Assembly: GCF_016862375.1 (NCBI RefSeq)
Contig: NZ_BOMV01000105.1
Coordinates: forward strand, 1 to 64,000
Direction: 5' to 3'
Source of the DNA: Paractinoplanes rishiriensis
GTDB taxonomy: Bacteria > Actinomycetota > Actinomycetes > Mycobacteriales > Micromonosporaceae
DNA: 64,000 nucleotides
The notes under the pieces: model-generated
The model's input: the letters and a program-made list of their open reading frames with translations, nothing else
Told to the model about the DNA's origin: nothing
Databases searched by the model: none
Translations under genes and position numbers: made by a program
Part shown: positions 33,654-44,173 of the stretch, in pieces
Layout of the letters: each line of letters begins with the position of its first letter
Numbering within the stretch: position 1 is the stretch's first letter

Positions 33654-34220
33654 GTGGGAGATCCGGTGCGGATGCCGCCGTCTGATGGCGAGCGGGAGCA
33701 GGCAGCCGAGTTGCTTCAGCGGGCCTGCGGTGAAGGGCGTCTGACGCTCGAGGAGTTCGGGGTGCGGGTGGGGGCGGTGTGGGCCGCCGAGACCGGCGAC
33801 GAACTCGTGCGGGCCACGGCGGGGCTGGCACCTACGCCGATTGTCGGGTCGGCTCGGACGGTGGAGAGCGTCTTCACGATTTTCAGTGAGAACAAGCGGC
33901 GCGGGCGGTGGCGGCTGCGGGATCGGCGGCTCGGGCTGCGGACCATGTTCGGGGCTACCGAGCTTGATCTGCGTGAGGTGCTCACCGATCAGAGCGTCAT
34001 CGAGATCGGCGGGTTCTGCGCGTTCGGCGAAGTGAAGATCATTGTGCCGGAAGGGGTCGAGGTCGACCTGACCGGCGCGGCGGTGTTCTCGTCCAGCAAG
34101 CTGCACCTGGCGCCGGTGCCTCGGGTGCCGGGCACGCCCGAGGTGCGGATCGCGGTGTCCGCCTGGTTCAGCTCGGTCGAGGTGGTCTCCAAGCCGTACA
34201 GCCTTCCCAGGCCGAGTTAA
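33654..34220 (+). CDS. DUF1707 / LiaF-like domain protein
   Basis: A 188-residue protein. Residues about 5-60 form the DUF1707 helical domain (SDGEREQAAELLQRACGEGR; LEEFGVRVGAVWAAET), common at the N-terminus of actinobacterial envelope-associated proteins. Residues about 75-185 resemble the LiaF/DUF2154 beta-roll (GLRTMFGATELDLREVL; VIEIGGFCAFGEVKIIVPEG). No transmembrane segment is present. LiaF proteins inhibit cell-envelope stress kinases in Firmicutes, but that role is not shown here. A -10-like TAGGGT lies seven bases before the GTG, which suggests a leaderless message. It converges with the next gene, overlapping by four bases. Confidence 0.82.
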   Translation: MGDPVRMPPSDGEREQAAELLQRACGEGRLTLEEFGVRVGAVWAAETGDELVRATAGLAPTPIVGSARTVESVFTIFSENKRRGRWRLRDRRLGLRTMFGATELDLREVLTDQSVIEIGGFCAFGEVKIIVPEGVEVDLTGAAVFSSSKLHLAPVPRVPGTPEVRIAVSAWFSSVEVVSKPYSLPRPS

Positions 34221-34915
34221 CCGATCGCGACCCACACCTCGTCGAGCATTCCCTGAAACTGGTCGTTGTCGGCGAACGAGCCCTTGCCGCCGACGCTCAG
34301 CGGGATGCGGTTCCGCACGCTGAGGTCGGCCGGCACCGTGGCCACGCTGCGGCGTACGCCATCGACCAGGAGGGTGAGCGACGCGCCCGCGCGGCGGCAC
34401 TCCAGGGTGTGCCAGCGGCCGTCGGCCACGCCCACCATGCTCACCGCGCGGTGGATCTGCGGGCGGCGGTCGTCGACCAGCACGCAACTCGGCCGGCCGG
34501 CCACGCCGTCGATCTGCAGCTTGTACTGGCTGCCCACCGCGGAGTAACCCTTCTGCAGCACGTTCTCGCCGGTCGTGGTCTGGTCGGCGGACAGGCGGAC
34601 CGACGCGCCGAAGCGGATCGGGCGGCGTCCCGGGTTCAGTTCGTCGGTGGTGACCGTACGCAGGGCGATCCGTGGGCAGGGTTCGACGCGGCACGGTGGC
34701 GGGAACGCGAGTGCGCTGCCCCCGGCCCGCGCGACCGTGGTGATGGCGCCCCCGTGCCGGCTCACCGGGCTCAGGTCGTGGCCGTTGCCGGTGACGTCGG
34801 CGAACGGCGTGGCACCGTCGAAGCTGTACCGGACGGCGTCCACGGGAGCCGCCTGCGCCTCGGCACCGGCGGTGGCGGCCGTCGCCATCGCCATCGCCAA
34901 CAGAACCGAGCGCAT
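34217..34915 (-). CDS. Secreted LamG/concanavalin-like domain protein
   Basis: A 232-residue secreted protein: signal peptide (residues 1-22, ending AEAQAAPV), then a single LamG-type jelly roll with VRYSFDGATPFADVTGNGHD, VLQKGYSAVGSQYKLQIDG, WHTLECRRAGASLTLLVDG and LDEVWVAIG at the C-terminus. These are the usual strands of a concanavalin-like lectin/glucanase fold without catalytic acids, so it is likely a binding module. Its ATG overlaps the stop of the upstream propeller gene by one base, so the two are co-expressed. Confidence 0.78.
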   Translation of the reverse strand: MRSVLLAMAMATAATAGAEAQAAPVDAVRYSFDGATPFADVTGNGHDLSPVSRHGGAITTVARAGGSALAFPPPCRVEPCPRIALRTVTTDELNPGRRPIRFGASVRLSADQTTTGENVLQKGYSAVGSQYKLQIDGVAGRPSCVLVDDRRPQIHRAVSMVGVADGRWHTLECRRAGASLTLLVDGVRRSVATVPADLSVRNRIPLSVGGKGSFADNDQFQGMLDEVWVAIG

Positions 34916-36060
34916 CAGCCGAACGACGCGTAGCGCCGCTGGGGTTGCCCGCCGATCGTGGTGAAGTCACCGCCGACGGCAACCGACCCGTGATCGCGGT
35001 GCACCGCGACGGTGCGCACCCCGACGACGCCGTTCGCCTGCGGCGCCCAGCCGGCCAGCGAGCCGTCGCCGGCCACCGCGGCCAGCTTCACCCGGGACAC
35101 CGAACCGTCCGTGCAGGTGCCGTACGCGCCGGTGGCACTCGTCGTACAGGCCCGGTCGAAGTGGCCGCCCACGTACGCGGTGCCGTCCAGCGCGGCGATG
35201 GCCTGGACGTCGCCGTCGAAGACCCGGGTCCAGCGGGACTGACCGGTGGACCGCTGGTAGGCCGCGGCCCGGCCGCCCTGCCCGCCCATCGCGGCGTAGA
35301 CCCCGGTCGCGTCGGCCGCCACCGAGTAGACGACCGCGGGTGCCGACGGGCGGAAGCTCTGGTCCAGCGCGCCCGTGCTGCCGTCCACAGCGGACAACCG
35401 CAACGTGGAGCGGGTGTTGTTGGTGCGGTGGAAGCTGCCGCCCAGATAGACCTTGCCGTCCGCGTACGCCAGCGAGTAGACGGTGTTGTCCGCGCTCGGC
35501 TTCCAGGTCGCGTCCAGCTCCCCGGTGTTCAACGAGAACGCCGCCAGCCGCGACCGCACCTGCCGGTCCACCCGGGTGAACGCGCCACTCAGGTAGAGCC
35601 GCCCGTTGCCGACCGCGAGGGACCGCGGGCTGCCGTCGATGCCGTGCCGGAACGTGCCGACCGCGCCGGACGCGGCGTCCAGCCGGACGATCGAGTCCCG
35701 GGCGTGCCCGGAGACCCGGCCGAAGTCGCCGGCCGCATAGACCGCGTGTTCGGCGACGGCGAGCGCCCGGACCGTGCCGTCGGCGCGCGGTGCCCAGTCC
35801 AGCAGCGCGCCGGTGCGGGCGTCGAAGGCGGCCAGCCGTTCCCGGGCCACGGTGCGCCCGCCCACGCTGGTGCTGGTGAAGGAGCCGCCCACGTAAACGG
35901 TGTTGGCGCGGTACGCGATCGCGTACACCGATCCGTTGAACGACGGTGCCTGCCGAGCGGTCGATCCGACCGCGGCGGCGGCGGGCTGTGCGGCGGCGCC
36001 GACCGCTAGGGCCGCGACGCCGGCGACGGCTACGCGGCGTACCTGCTCTGAAATTCGCAC
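34915..36060 (-). CDS. Secreted beta-propeller (delta-60-like repeat) protein
   Basis: A 381-residue exported protein. The signal peptide ([20 protein letters not shown]) is followed by at least six repeats of a motif of the kind [46 protein letters not shown] and [12 protein letters not shown], alternating with [17 protein letters not shown]-like strands. This is the layout of the delta-60 / PQQ-like propeller proteins. No catalytic motif is seen; a role in surface binding is inference. It is the first gene of a two-gene unit with the LamG protein. Confidence 0.78.
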   Translation of the reverse strand: MRISEQVRRVAVAGVAALAVGAAAQPAAAAVGSTARQAPSFNGSVYAIAYRANTVYVGGSFTSTSVGGRTVARERLAAFDARTGALLDWAPRADGTVRALAVAEHAVYAAGDFGRVSGHARDSIVRLDAASGAVGTFRHGIDGSPRSLAVGNGRLYLSGAFTRVDRQVRSRLAAFSLNTGELDATWKPSADNTVYSLAYADGKVYLGGSFHRTNNTRSTLRLSAVDGSTGALDQSFRPSAPAVVYSVAADATGVYAAMGGQGGRAAAYQRSTGQSRWTRVFDGDVQAIAALDGTAYVGGHFDRACTTSATGAYGTCTDGSVSRVKLAAVAGDGSLAGWAPQANGVVGVRTVAVHRDHGSVAVGGDFTTIGGQPQRRYASFG

Positions 36061-36120
36061 GCCGAGCTAAACGCACGTCCCGGCATTGAGGATGCGCGGG
36101 GTTGCGGAGACTATACAAGC

Positions 36121-36750
36121 GTGCAGTACGCTACACACGTGAGTAGTCAGAGCGACCTGACCGCACGAGCCCGGATCCGGGAGGCCGCGATCACCCTCTT
36201 CGCCGATCGGGGCATCGAGGGTGCGACGATCCGCGACATCGCGCAGGCGGCAAGCGTTTCGTCCGGTTTGCTGCGCCACCACTTCGGGTCCAAGGAGGGG
36301 CTGCGCGACGCCTGCGACGAGTGGGTTCTGGGTCAGCTGACCGGGATCAGTGCCCGGTTCGCCACGCTCCAGGTGTTCGACCACATCTCGCCCGAGATCC
36401 TGCTCTGGCAGCGCTACATGATCCGGTCCCTGATGGACGGCTCACCCACCGGTGCGGCGCTGTTCGACCGCCTGATCGATTTCGGGGAGCAGTGGCTCGC
36501 CGGCACCGACCTCAAGGTCCAGGACCCGCGCGCGTTCGTCGCGGTCCTCAGCGTCATGAAGTTGTCGCTTTTCACCATGCGCGACCAGCTGTCCCGAGTC
36601 CTCGGCGTCGACACCGGCGAGCCGGAGGGTTGGGTGCGGATGCTCAAGGCGTCCGTCGAGATCTTTTCGCAACTGCTGGTCACCCCCGAGCACGCCGAGC
36701 TGATGCTGCAGGCATTGGACCGCGTGCACACCCCCGAGGAGCAGCCATGA
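36121..36750 (+). CDS. TetR-family regulator of the adjacent ABC exporter
   Basis: A 209-residue TetR protein. The helix-turn-helix spans residues about 13-60 ([40 protein letters not shown]); the C-terminal ligand domain is helical. The GTG at 36121 has a -10-like GACTAT ending six bases before it, which suggests a leaderless start; GTG 36139 is the alternative. AGCGT and ACGCT flank the start region (36118-36132) as a small inverted repeat, a possible autoregulatory site. Its stop overlaps the ATPase start by four bases, so it is co-transcribed with the exporter it probably controls. Confidence 0.87.
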   Translation: MQYATHVSSQSDLTARARIREAAITLFADRGIEGATIRDIAQAASVSSGLLRHHFGSKEGLRDACDEWVLGQLTGISARFATLQVFDHISPEILLWQRYMIRSLMDGSPTGAALFDRLIDFGEQWLAGTDLKVQDPRAFVAVLSVMKLSLFTMRDQLSRVLGVDTGEPEGWVRMLKASVEIFSQLLVTPEHAELMLQALDRVHTPEEQP

Positions 36751-37640
36751 CCGAGGCCATCGATGCCGAGGGACTGATCAAACGGTTCGGTAAGGTCACC
36801 GCCCTGGACGGGCTAGACCTGCGGGTCCGGACCGGCGAGGTACACGGTTTCCTGGGGCCCAACGGCGCCGGCAAGACCACCGCCATCCGCATCCTGCTCG
36901 GCCTGATGCGTCACGACGGCGGCCGGGTCGGCCTGCTCGGCGGCGATCCGTGGGCGCAGGCCACCGAGCTGCACCGGCGTCTCGCGTACGTGCCGGGCGA
37001 CGTCACCCTCTGGCCCAACCTGACCGGCGGCGAGGTGATCGACCTGCTCGGCCGGCTGCGCGGTGGCCTCGACCCGAAACGGCGCGCCGAGTTGCTGGAG
37101 CGCTTCGAACTCGACCCGCGCAAGAAGGGCCGCACCTACTCGAAGGGCAACCGGCAGAAGGTCGCGCTGGTCGCGGCACTCGCGTCCGATGTGGAGCTGC
37201 TGATCCTCGACGAGCCGACCAGCGGCCTCGACCCGCTGATGGAGGAGGTCTTCCGCGACGTGATCCTCCAGGAGAAGCGGCGCGGCGACCGGACCGTCCT
37301 GCTCTCCAGTCACATCCTCGCCGAGGTGGAGAAGCTCTGCGACCGTCTGACAATCATCAGAGATGGCCGTACGGTCGAGACGGGCACCCTGGCCGAGATG
37401 CGCCACCTCACGCGTACGTCCATCCAGGCCGAACTGGCCGGTCCGCCGGACGGGCTCGCCACCATGGCGGGCGTGCACGACCTGCGCACCGACAACGGCC
37501 TGGTCCGCTTCGACGTCGACACCGATGCGCTCGAACCGGCCCTGCAGGCGCTGGTGAAGGTCGGCGTGCGCAGCCTGGTCAGCCAGCCGCCGTCGCTCGA
37601 GGAGCTGTTCCTGCGGCAATACCAGAGGACCGAACGATGA
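36747..37640 (+). CDS. ABC exporter ATPase (DrrA-like)
   Basis: A 297-residue ATPase of the DrrA/CcmA type with Walker [10 protein letters not shown], the ABC signature region [17 protein letters not shown], Walker [13 protein letters not shown] and the switch histidine in [16 protein letters not shown]. The signature has SKGNRQK where LSGGQ is usual; this variant occurs in this exporter subgroup. A C-terminal extension of about 75 residues ends in [11 protein letters not shown]. Four-base overlaps with genes on both sides indicate a coupled regulator-ATPase-permease operon. Likely substrates are drugs or lipophilic metabolites. Confidence 0.92.
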   Translation: MTEAIDAEGLIKRFGKVTALDGLDLRVRTGEVHGFLGPNGAGKTTAIRILLGLMRHDGGRVGLLGGDPWAQATELHRRLAYVPGDVTLWPNLTGGEVIDLLGRLRGGLDPKRRAELLERFELDPRKKGRTYSKGNRQKVALVAALASDVELLILDEPTSGLDPLMEEVFRDVILQEKRRGDRTVLLSSHILAEVEKLCDRLTIIRDGRTVETGTLAEMRHLTRTSIQAELAGPPDGLATMAGVHDLRTDNGLVRFDVDTDALEPALQALVKVGVRSLVSQPPSLEELFLRQYQRTER

Positions 37641-39211
37641 CCGGCACCGGCAAACTGATCCGGCTCATCCTGCGCCGCGACCGCTTCATCCTGCCGATCT
37701 GGGTGCTGCTGTTCGGCCTGCTCCCGGCGGCGTACCTCGCCTCGTTCGAGGGCCTCTTTCCGACCGATGCCGAACGCATCACGTACGCACAGGTCAGCGC
37801 CGACAACGCCGGCTTCGTGGCGCTGTACGGCCTGCTGCGCGGCGACTCGTTCGCGGTGCTGGCCAACTGGCGGGCCGGCTTCGTGCCCGTGATGATCGGC
37901 CTGTGTGCCCTGCTCACCGTCGTCCGGCACACCCGGGTCGACGAGGAGGCCGGCCGCTCCGAACTGCTCGGCGCGACCGTGGTGGGCCGGCAGGCACAGC
38001 TGGCCGCTGCGCTGATCACGACGGCCGCCGCGAGCCTGCTGCTCGGCCTGGTGACGTTCGCGGTGACCCTCGACCAGGGTTCGGTGGCCGGTTCGCTGGC
38101 GTTCGGCGCCGAGTTCGCGGTCAGCGGCTGGATCTTCGCGGCGGTCGCGGCCATCACGGCCCAGCTCACCAGCAGCGCCCGCAGTGCCCGGGCGATCGCC
38201 ATCGTGATCCTGGGCGCCTCGTACGCGCTGCGCGTCGGCGGCGACATCTCGGCCCTGAGCGACGGCAGCCTCTCCTGGCTGTCCTGGATCTCCCCGCTCG
38301 GCTGGGTGACCCGCATCTTCCCGTTCGCCGCCGTCAACTGGTGGCCGGTGATCCTCTCGGTCCTGTTCAGCGCCGCCGCGGTGGCGGTGGCGGTGATCCT
38401 GCGCCGGCACCGCGACCTTGGCGACGGCCTGGTCGCGTCCCGCCTCGGCCGATCCACCGCGGCCGCAACCCTGCGCACCCCGCTGGCCCTGGCCTGGCGC
38501 CTGCACCGCGGCCTGCTGCTCGGCTGGACCGTGGGCCTCGGCCTTCTCGGCCTGATCTTCGGTGGCGTGGGCGGCAGCGTCCTCGACATCGCCAAAGACA
38601 ACAAGGGCCTGAGCGACATCTTCGCCAACCTGGGCGGCTCCACCGATCTGGTGGACAGCTTCTTCGCCGGCACCGCCGGCATGGTCGGCCTGATCGCCGC
38701 CTGCTACGCCATCCAGGCCACCCTGCGCCTGCGCGACGAGGAAACCACCGGCCACGCCGAGGCGGTGCTGAGCACGGCCGCCTCCCGCGGCACCTGGGCC
38801 GCCAGCCACCTGTTGTTCTCACTGCTGGGCCCGGCACTGGCCCTGTTCGCCGAGGGCCTGGTGGCCGACCTGGCCTACCGGGGCGGCGACCCGGGCGCGA
38901 TCCTGGCCGGCACCATGATCCAGCTCCCCGCGGTCTGGGTCCTGGCCGGCGTGGCGGTCCTGCTGTTCGGCCTGCTGCCGCGCTGGTCCGCGGTCGCCTG
39001 GGCGGCGCCGGCCCTGTGCGTGCTGGTCCTGCTGGTAGGCCAGACCCTCCAACTCGACCAGTGGCTGCTGGACATCTCCCCGTTCACCCACATCCCGCAC
39101 ATGCCGGGCGGCGACCTGACCCCGGCCCCGCTGATCACCCTGACCGGCGTGGCGGTGCTGCTGGGCGCGGTGGGCTTGACCGGCCTACGCCACCGCAACG
39201 TCCCCGACTGA
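37637..39211 (+). CDS. ABC exporter permease (polyketide-antibiotic exporter type)
   Basis: A 524-residue membrane protein with about twelve hydrophobic segments in two similar halves, as in the large permeases annotated as exporters of polyketide antibiotics. The N-terminus ([20 protein letters not shown]), an internal second start-like segment ([20 protein letters not shown]) and the [17 protein letters not shown] and [19 protein letters not shown] loops are repeated landmarks of the family. ATG 37637 overlaps the ATPase stop. A long hairpin lies just after the stop. No biosynthetic cluster adjoins it, so a detoxification role is plausible. Confidence 0.9.
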   Translation: MTGTGKLIRLILRRDRFILPIWVLLFGLLPAAYLASFEGLFPTDAERITYAQVSADNAGFVALYGLLRGDSFAVLANWRAGFVPVMIGLCALLTVVRHTRVDEEAGRSELLGATVVGRQAQLAAALITTAAASLLLGLVTFAVTLDQGSVAGSLAFGAEFAVSGWIFAAVAAITAQLTSSARSARAIAIVILGASYALRVGGDISALSDGSLSWLSWISPLGWVTRIFPFAAVNWWPVILSVLFSAAAVAVAVILRRHRDLGDGLVASRLGRSTAAATLRTPLALAWRLHRGLLLGWTVGLGLLGLIFGGVGGSVLDIAKDNKGLSDIFANLGGSTDLVDSFFAGTAGMVGLIAACYAIQATLRLRDEETTGHAEAVLSTAASRGTWAASHLLFSLLGPALALFAEGLVADLAYRGGDPGAILAGTMIQLPAVWVLAGVAVLLFGLLPRWSAVAWAAPALCVLVLLVGQTLQLDQWLLDISPFTHIPHMPGGDLTPAPLITLTGVAVLLGAVGLTGLRHRNVPD

Positions 39212-39218
39212 CGGAGCC

Positions 39219-39252
39219 GGCGCCGGCCGGCGGGCCATCCGCCGCCGGCGCC
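39219..39252. terminator. Terminator hairpin after the ABC exporter operon
   Basis: GGCGCCGGC (39219-39227) plus GGCGG (39229-39233) pair with CCGCC (39239-39243) plus GCCGGCGCC (39244-39252): 14 pairs, one bulged base and a five-base loop. It lies between convergent genes ending at 39211 and 39325. Confidence 0.78.
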
Positions 39253-39324
39253 GCCCAACGTCGATAGCTCCCCGCGCGGCGCCGCCTCGCACCGCCGGGG
39301 CCGGACGCTGCGGCGCAGCGCGGG

Positions 39325-40935
39325 TCAATTCCGGTCGGGGAGGAGGCGTTCCTCGTGGTCGAGTTCGCGTTCCAGGATGCGTAGGCCCTCGTCGGTCAGG
39401 CTGCCGGCGTCGCGCCAGCGGAGTAGTTCCTCGCGCTGGGCCTCGATCACCTGGTGGCGTACGTGCAGGGCGGCCTCGTACTGCGGTGACTGGGGAATCT
39501 CGTCGGACTCGGCCTGTTCTAGCAGGTCCAGGCGGCGGCGGTAGCGCTCCAGGCGGATCTCCAGCTGGCGGCGCATGGTTTCGATGGCCTGGTCCTCGAC
39601 GTTGTCGTGCTGTTCCTGCCGGATCTCGTCGAGGCGGTCCAGGGCGGCCTGCACGGAGGCCGAGCGGGCCTCGTTGCGTTCCCGGGCCAGGTCGGCCTTG
39701 TTGGCCCGCAGGCCCAGGCGGCGCACCAGCGGCGCGAAGGTCAGGCCCTGGCCCAGCAGGGTCACCAGCACCACGATGAACGCGCAGAACTGCAGCAGGT
39801 CGCGGTCGGGGACGTTGTCCTTCAGGGTGAAGATGGCGGCCAGCGTGATCACGCCGCGGGTCCCGGCCCAGCTGAGCGCCACCACCTCCCTGCTGTTGAG
39901 CGCCTCCTCGCGGCCGGCGCCCTCGCCGCCCAGGCGCATGTGCAGCCGCCGGGGCAGCAGCTGCGTGAGCACCAGCCAGAGCGGGCGCAACAGCAGCACC
40001 ACGCCGACCGAGATGGCCACCGCGATGCCGATCGTTCCGGGGGAGTAATCGTGCAGGCTGTCGACCACCTCGGGCAACTGCTGGCCGATCAGCAGGAAGA
40101 CCATGCCCTCGAGGATGAAGTCGACCAGCCGCCACACCGCGCTGGTCTGCAGCCGGCCGGCCGCCGAGGCGTAGCGGGGTGCGTCGTGGCCGACGATCAG
40201 GCCGGCGATCACCACGGCCAGCACGCCGGAGACGTGCACCGACTCGCCGAGCAGGTAGGCGGCGAACGGGGTGATCAGCGAGATGGTGTTCGAGCTGATG
40301 GGATCGTTGCGCAGGTGGCGCAGGGCCCGGACCACGTACGCGACCAGGACGCCGGCCACCACGCCGCCCGCCGCCGAAATGAGGAACTGCAGGGTGGCGC
40401 CGGGGAACGAGAAGCCGTCGCCGTCGATGGCGGCCACCGCGACGGTCAGGATCGTCAGCGCGGTCGCGTCGTTCAGCAACCCCTCGCCCTGGATCAGCGT
40501 GATCAGGTTGCCGGGCAGCCCGGCCCGCCGCCCGACGGCCAGGGCCGCCACCGGGTCGGGCGGGGCGATCGCCGCACCCAGCGCGACACCGGCGGCCAGC
40601 GTGGCGCCGGTGACCCACAGGCTGAAGCCGAGACCCACCAGCATCGCGGTGGCCAGCACCAGCAGCACCGACAGGCTGATCACGGTGCGCAGGTTGCGGC
40701 GGATGTCGAGCAGTGAGGAGTCGAGCGCCGCGTTGTAGAGCAGCGGCGGGATGACCAGGGTCAGCACCAGTTCCGGCTCGAGCCCGACATTTTCGCCGGG
40801 AAGCTCGGCGTACACGATCCCGATGATGGTGAGCAGGGCGGCCGAGGGCAGCCCGGTTTTATGCGACAACGTCCGGATGGCGACGATCACCGCGACCGCG
40901 CACAGGACGAACAGCAGGTTTTCCTCGACGCTCAC
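39325..40935 (-). CDS. CPA1-family Na+/H+ antiporter
   Basis: A 536-residue cation/proton antiporter with about twelve transmembrane helices in the first 410 residues and a long charged, helical cytoplasmic tail. Key family stretches are PPLLYNAALDSSLLDIRRN, GAAIAPPDPVAALAVGRRAG (the DP ion-binding motif), IQGEGLLNDATALTI and SWAGTRGVITLAAIF. It would exchange cytoplasmic sodium or potassium for protons. It stands alone. It is an intact relative of the fragment at 1978-2317, so antiport activity need not be lost. Confidence 0.93.
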   Translation of the reverse strand: MSVEENLLFVLCAVAVIVAIRTLSHKTGLPSAALLTIIGIVYAELPGENVGLEPELVLTLVIPPLLYNAALDSSLLDIRRNLRTVISLSVLLVLATAMLVGLGFSLWVTGATLAAGVALGAAIAPPDPVAALAVGRRAGLPGNLITLIQGEGLLNDATALTILTVAVAAIDGDGFSFPGATLQFLISAAGGVVAGVLVAYVVRALRHLRNDPISSNTISLITPFAAYLLGESVHVSGVLAVVIAGLIVGHDAPRYASAAGRLQTSAVWRLVDFILEGMVFLLIGQQLPEVVDSLHDYSPGTIGIAVAISVGVVLLLRPLWLVLTQLLPRRLHMRLGGEGAGREEALNSREVVALSWAGTRGVITLAAIFTLKDNVPDRDLLQFCAFIVVLVTLLGQGLTFAPLVRRLGLRANKADLARERNEARSASVQAALDRLDEIRQEQHDNVEDQAIETMRRQLEIRLERYRRRLDLLEQAESDEIPQSPQYEAALHVRHQVIEAQREELLRWRDAGSLTDEGLRILERELDHEERLLPDRN

Positions 40936-41234
40936 CGGTCCATTCTTTCGAACGTTTGATGCCCTCGTGGCGGGGGATGCGAATGATCGTGGACATCGAG
41001 GGCTGGCCGGGAGCGGTCGCTGACCTGCTCGAGCCCCGGGGCCGATGGATGCCGTCCCACCCCGCTAGCCGGTCGCTTTTCATGCGGGCCGGGCCAAGCG
41101 GATCAAACCGCTGGCCGGGCGCGCCTTCAGCACGGTCACCACGCGCCTACCTGGCCGTGCTGGACGCATGGGCCGCGGGCTGGGAGCGGCGCCGACCAGC
41201 AGTGCCACCCCGGCGGCGACCCGGGGCGCCCGGC

Positions 41235-41390
41235 GCGACGGCGGCGGCCTGACCGAGATGACCCGGGCGGCCGACGCGGCAATCGGCGAGACGTTCCCCG
41301 ATGTCCGCTTCGTCACCGGTGTGCTGGCCGACCCGAACCTGGAGACCGGCGAGTTGCGGTACGTCACGCCGGGCATCCGGCACCCGAGCA
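41235..41390 (+). pseudogene. Fragment of a SpoIIE/PP2C-type phosphatase
   Basis: About 50 residues read DGGGLTEMTRAADAAIGETF then FVTGVLADPNLETGELRYVTPG, which correspond to the middle of an RsbU/SpoIIE phosphatase domain where the intact sequence continues into NAGHPPPLLLR. Here that motif is replaced by TPGIRHPS and then unrelated sequence. The rest of the gene is absent, so this is a remnant of a sigma-factor-regulating phosphatase. Confidence 0.6.
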
Positions 41391-41431
41391 GCTGCGGGCC
41401 GGGCGGGCGGTGCGGCGGCCGTTCGGGCTCG

Positions 41432-41491
41432 CCCACCGGGGCGGACCACCACGACGCCGTCGTCGCGGGAGGCGCTGATCGTGAGATGCAT
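41432..41491 (-). pseudogene. N-terminal fragment of a STAS-domain gene
   Basis: A minus-strand ATG (41489-41491) begins MHLTISASRDDGVVVVRPGG, the expected first strand and turn of an anti-sigma antagonist. After about 20 residues the similarity is lost in Ala/Arg/Pro-rich sequence. It abuts the SpoIIE-like fragment on the opposite strand, so a deletion or rearrangement probably joined two partner-switching genes. Confidence 0.45.
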
Positions 41492-41513
41492 GGCGCCCGT
41501 TGTGACCTTGAGT

Positions 41514-41543
41514 GGCCGGCCGTGCCACGGGGCACGGCCGGCC
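41514..41543. terminator. Terminator hairpin after ahcY
   Basis: GGCCGGCCGTGCC (41514-41526) and GGCACGGCCGGCC (41531-41543) form a perfect 13-pair stem with a four-base loop, ten bases beyond the ahcY stop (minus strand). Confidence 0.85.
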
Positions 41544-41553
41544 GGGTGGCGCG

Positions 41554-43014
<1,461 letters not shown>

Positions 43015-43035
43015 ACGGAGGGCTCCCTCCCTCTC

Positions 43036-43135
43036 AGGAGGCGCCCTTGCAGTCAGCAAGCCGGCGGCCGAGCGTGGCGGACACCCCATAGGAGGAAGGT
43101 CCGTTGCAGCGCCTCTCGGCCGGGCCTTTACACCT
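43036..43135 (-). promoter_or_regulatory. SAH riboswitch upstream of ahcY, with -10 element
   Basis: Read on the minus strand, a -10-like TAAGGT lies near 43130-43135 and the leader then reads CGGCCGAGAGGCGCTGCAACGG, split here as GAGAGGCGCTGCAACGG, followed by CCACGCTCGGCC closing the first stem and GCAAGGGCGCCTCC, whose GGCGCC can form the pseudoknot with GGCGC. These are the hallmarks of the SAH riboswitch, which switches ahcY on when S-adenosylhomocysteine builds up. It ends about 20 bases before the start codon. Confidence 0.87.
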
Positions 43136-43192
43136 TACCGTGAGCCTGGGATTCTTAGCCGCCCGATGTGATTCGACTGGCAGGGTAGGGAC

Positions 43193-44107
43193 GTGCCCGA
43201 GGCGCCAACCAGGGCATTTAGCCCACGCACCATCCGCATTCAGCTCACCTTCGCGGTCACCGCGGTCGTCGCCCTCGTGGTCGCGCTGTCCGGCCTGATC
43301 CTGGTGATGCGCGCGAGCGACAGCAACCGCGCCGACGTCGACCGCGCGCTCGCGACGCGAGCGGCGCAGGTCCGCTCGGCGGCGGCTAAGTCCGGCTCGC
43401 TGCCCACCGACGGCACCTATGCGGTACGCCTCCTGGACGCGACCGGCGTGCGGGCGGAGGCGGGTGCCAAGACCCAGTTCTCCACACCGGTCAAGGACGG
43501 CTACTCCACGGTCACCGCCGCGGACGGTTCGCACTGGCGCTCGTGGGCCGAGACGCTGAAGACCGGCGCGCAGATGCAGATTTTGATGAGCTTGACCGAC
43601 GTCGAGGACGAGCATTCCGGAAATGTCATGACAATTAACCTCCTCGTCCTGCTCGCCGCCCTGGTTGCCGCCGCCGGCACCTGGCTCGCCGGTGACCTGA
43701 TCCTGCGCCCGCTCGCGCGGCTGGTCGGAGGTTCCGCGGCCAGCTCGGGGGACCGTCCCATAAACCCGGCAAGCCCGGAGACCTGGAAGGGTCCGGTCGG
43801 CGCGGAGGATGCCACGGTTCTGCTGCCCCGGATAGAGCTGCCCGCGACCGATACCGGCAACGGGGTGTCGGGCCGGCCGGCCACGGCTTCCGAGCCCGCG
43901 GCCACCGAACGTTTCGCCGCGGAGGTGGGCGAACAGCTGCGGGAGCCGCTGGCCCGCCTCGGCGACGAACTCGATCAGTTGCTCGACCAGCCCGAGATGC
44001 CGGCCACTCAGCGCCACCTGATCCTCGCCGCGATCCAGACCGAACATCGCCGGATCGGCGCCATGCTCGACGACATCGAGACGCGGGCGCGCGGCACCTC
44101 TGCCTGA
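43193..44107 (+). CDS. Two-helix membrane sensor with a degenerate HisKA-like domain and no kinase domain
   Basis: A 304-residue protein. Helix 1 (residues about 18-40, TFAVTAVVALVVALSGLILV) and helix 2 (about 145-170, INLLVLLAALVAAAGTWLAG) flank an extracytoplasmic domain of about 100 residues, followed by LILRPLARLVGG, the start of a HAMP-like linker. A Pro/Ser/Thr linker leads to RFAAEVGEQLREPLARLG, which aligns with the H-box FAADVSHELRTPL of histidine kinases, but the histidine is replaced by E247. No ATPase domain follows; the gene simply stops. It keeps sensor-kinase architecture without kinase chemistry. Start GTG 43193. Confidence 0.72.
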   Translation: MPEAPTRAFSPRTIRIQLTFAVTAVVALVVALSGLILVMRASDSNRADVDRALATRAAQVRSAAAKSGSLPTDGTYAVRLLDATGVRAEAGAKTQFSTPVKDGYSTVTAADGSHWRSWAETLKTGAQMQILMSLTDVEDEHSGNVMTINLLVLLAALVAAAGTWLAGDLILRPLARLVGGSAASSGDRPINPASPETWKGPVGAEDATVLLPRIELPATDTGNGVSGRPATASEPAATERFAAEVGEQLREPLARLGDELDQLLDQPEMPATQRHLILAAIQTEHRRIGAMLDDIETRARGTSA

Positions 44108-44173
44108 CGCTCGCCCGACAATCCGGTAAGTCGTATTTGTCGAGGAGTAGGTGGTGCGGAGGCCGGGTGCGGG

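Larger units (their letters stand above)
40936..41513. other. Gene-debris region between the antiporter and ahcY
   Basis: About 580 bases with no intact gene. Readable scraps include a SpoIIE-like phosphatase segment on the plus strand (about 41235-41390) and the start of a STAS gene on the minus strand (41432-41491). A GCCAAGCGG ATCAAA CCGCTGGCC hairpin-like element lies near 41090-41115. The remainder has GC-rich open frames without recognisable domains. Confidence 0.55.

Noticed and set aside
43015-43089. Upstream extension of ahcY
   Set aside because: The extra codons fall inside the SAH riboswitch, and the conserved protein start is at 43014.
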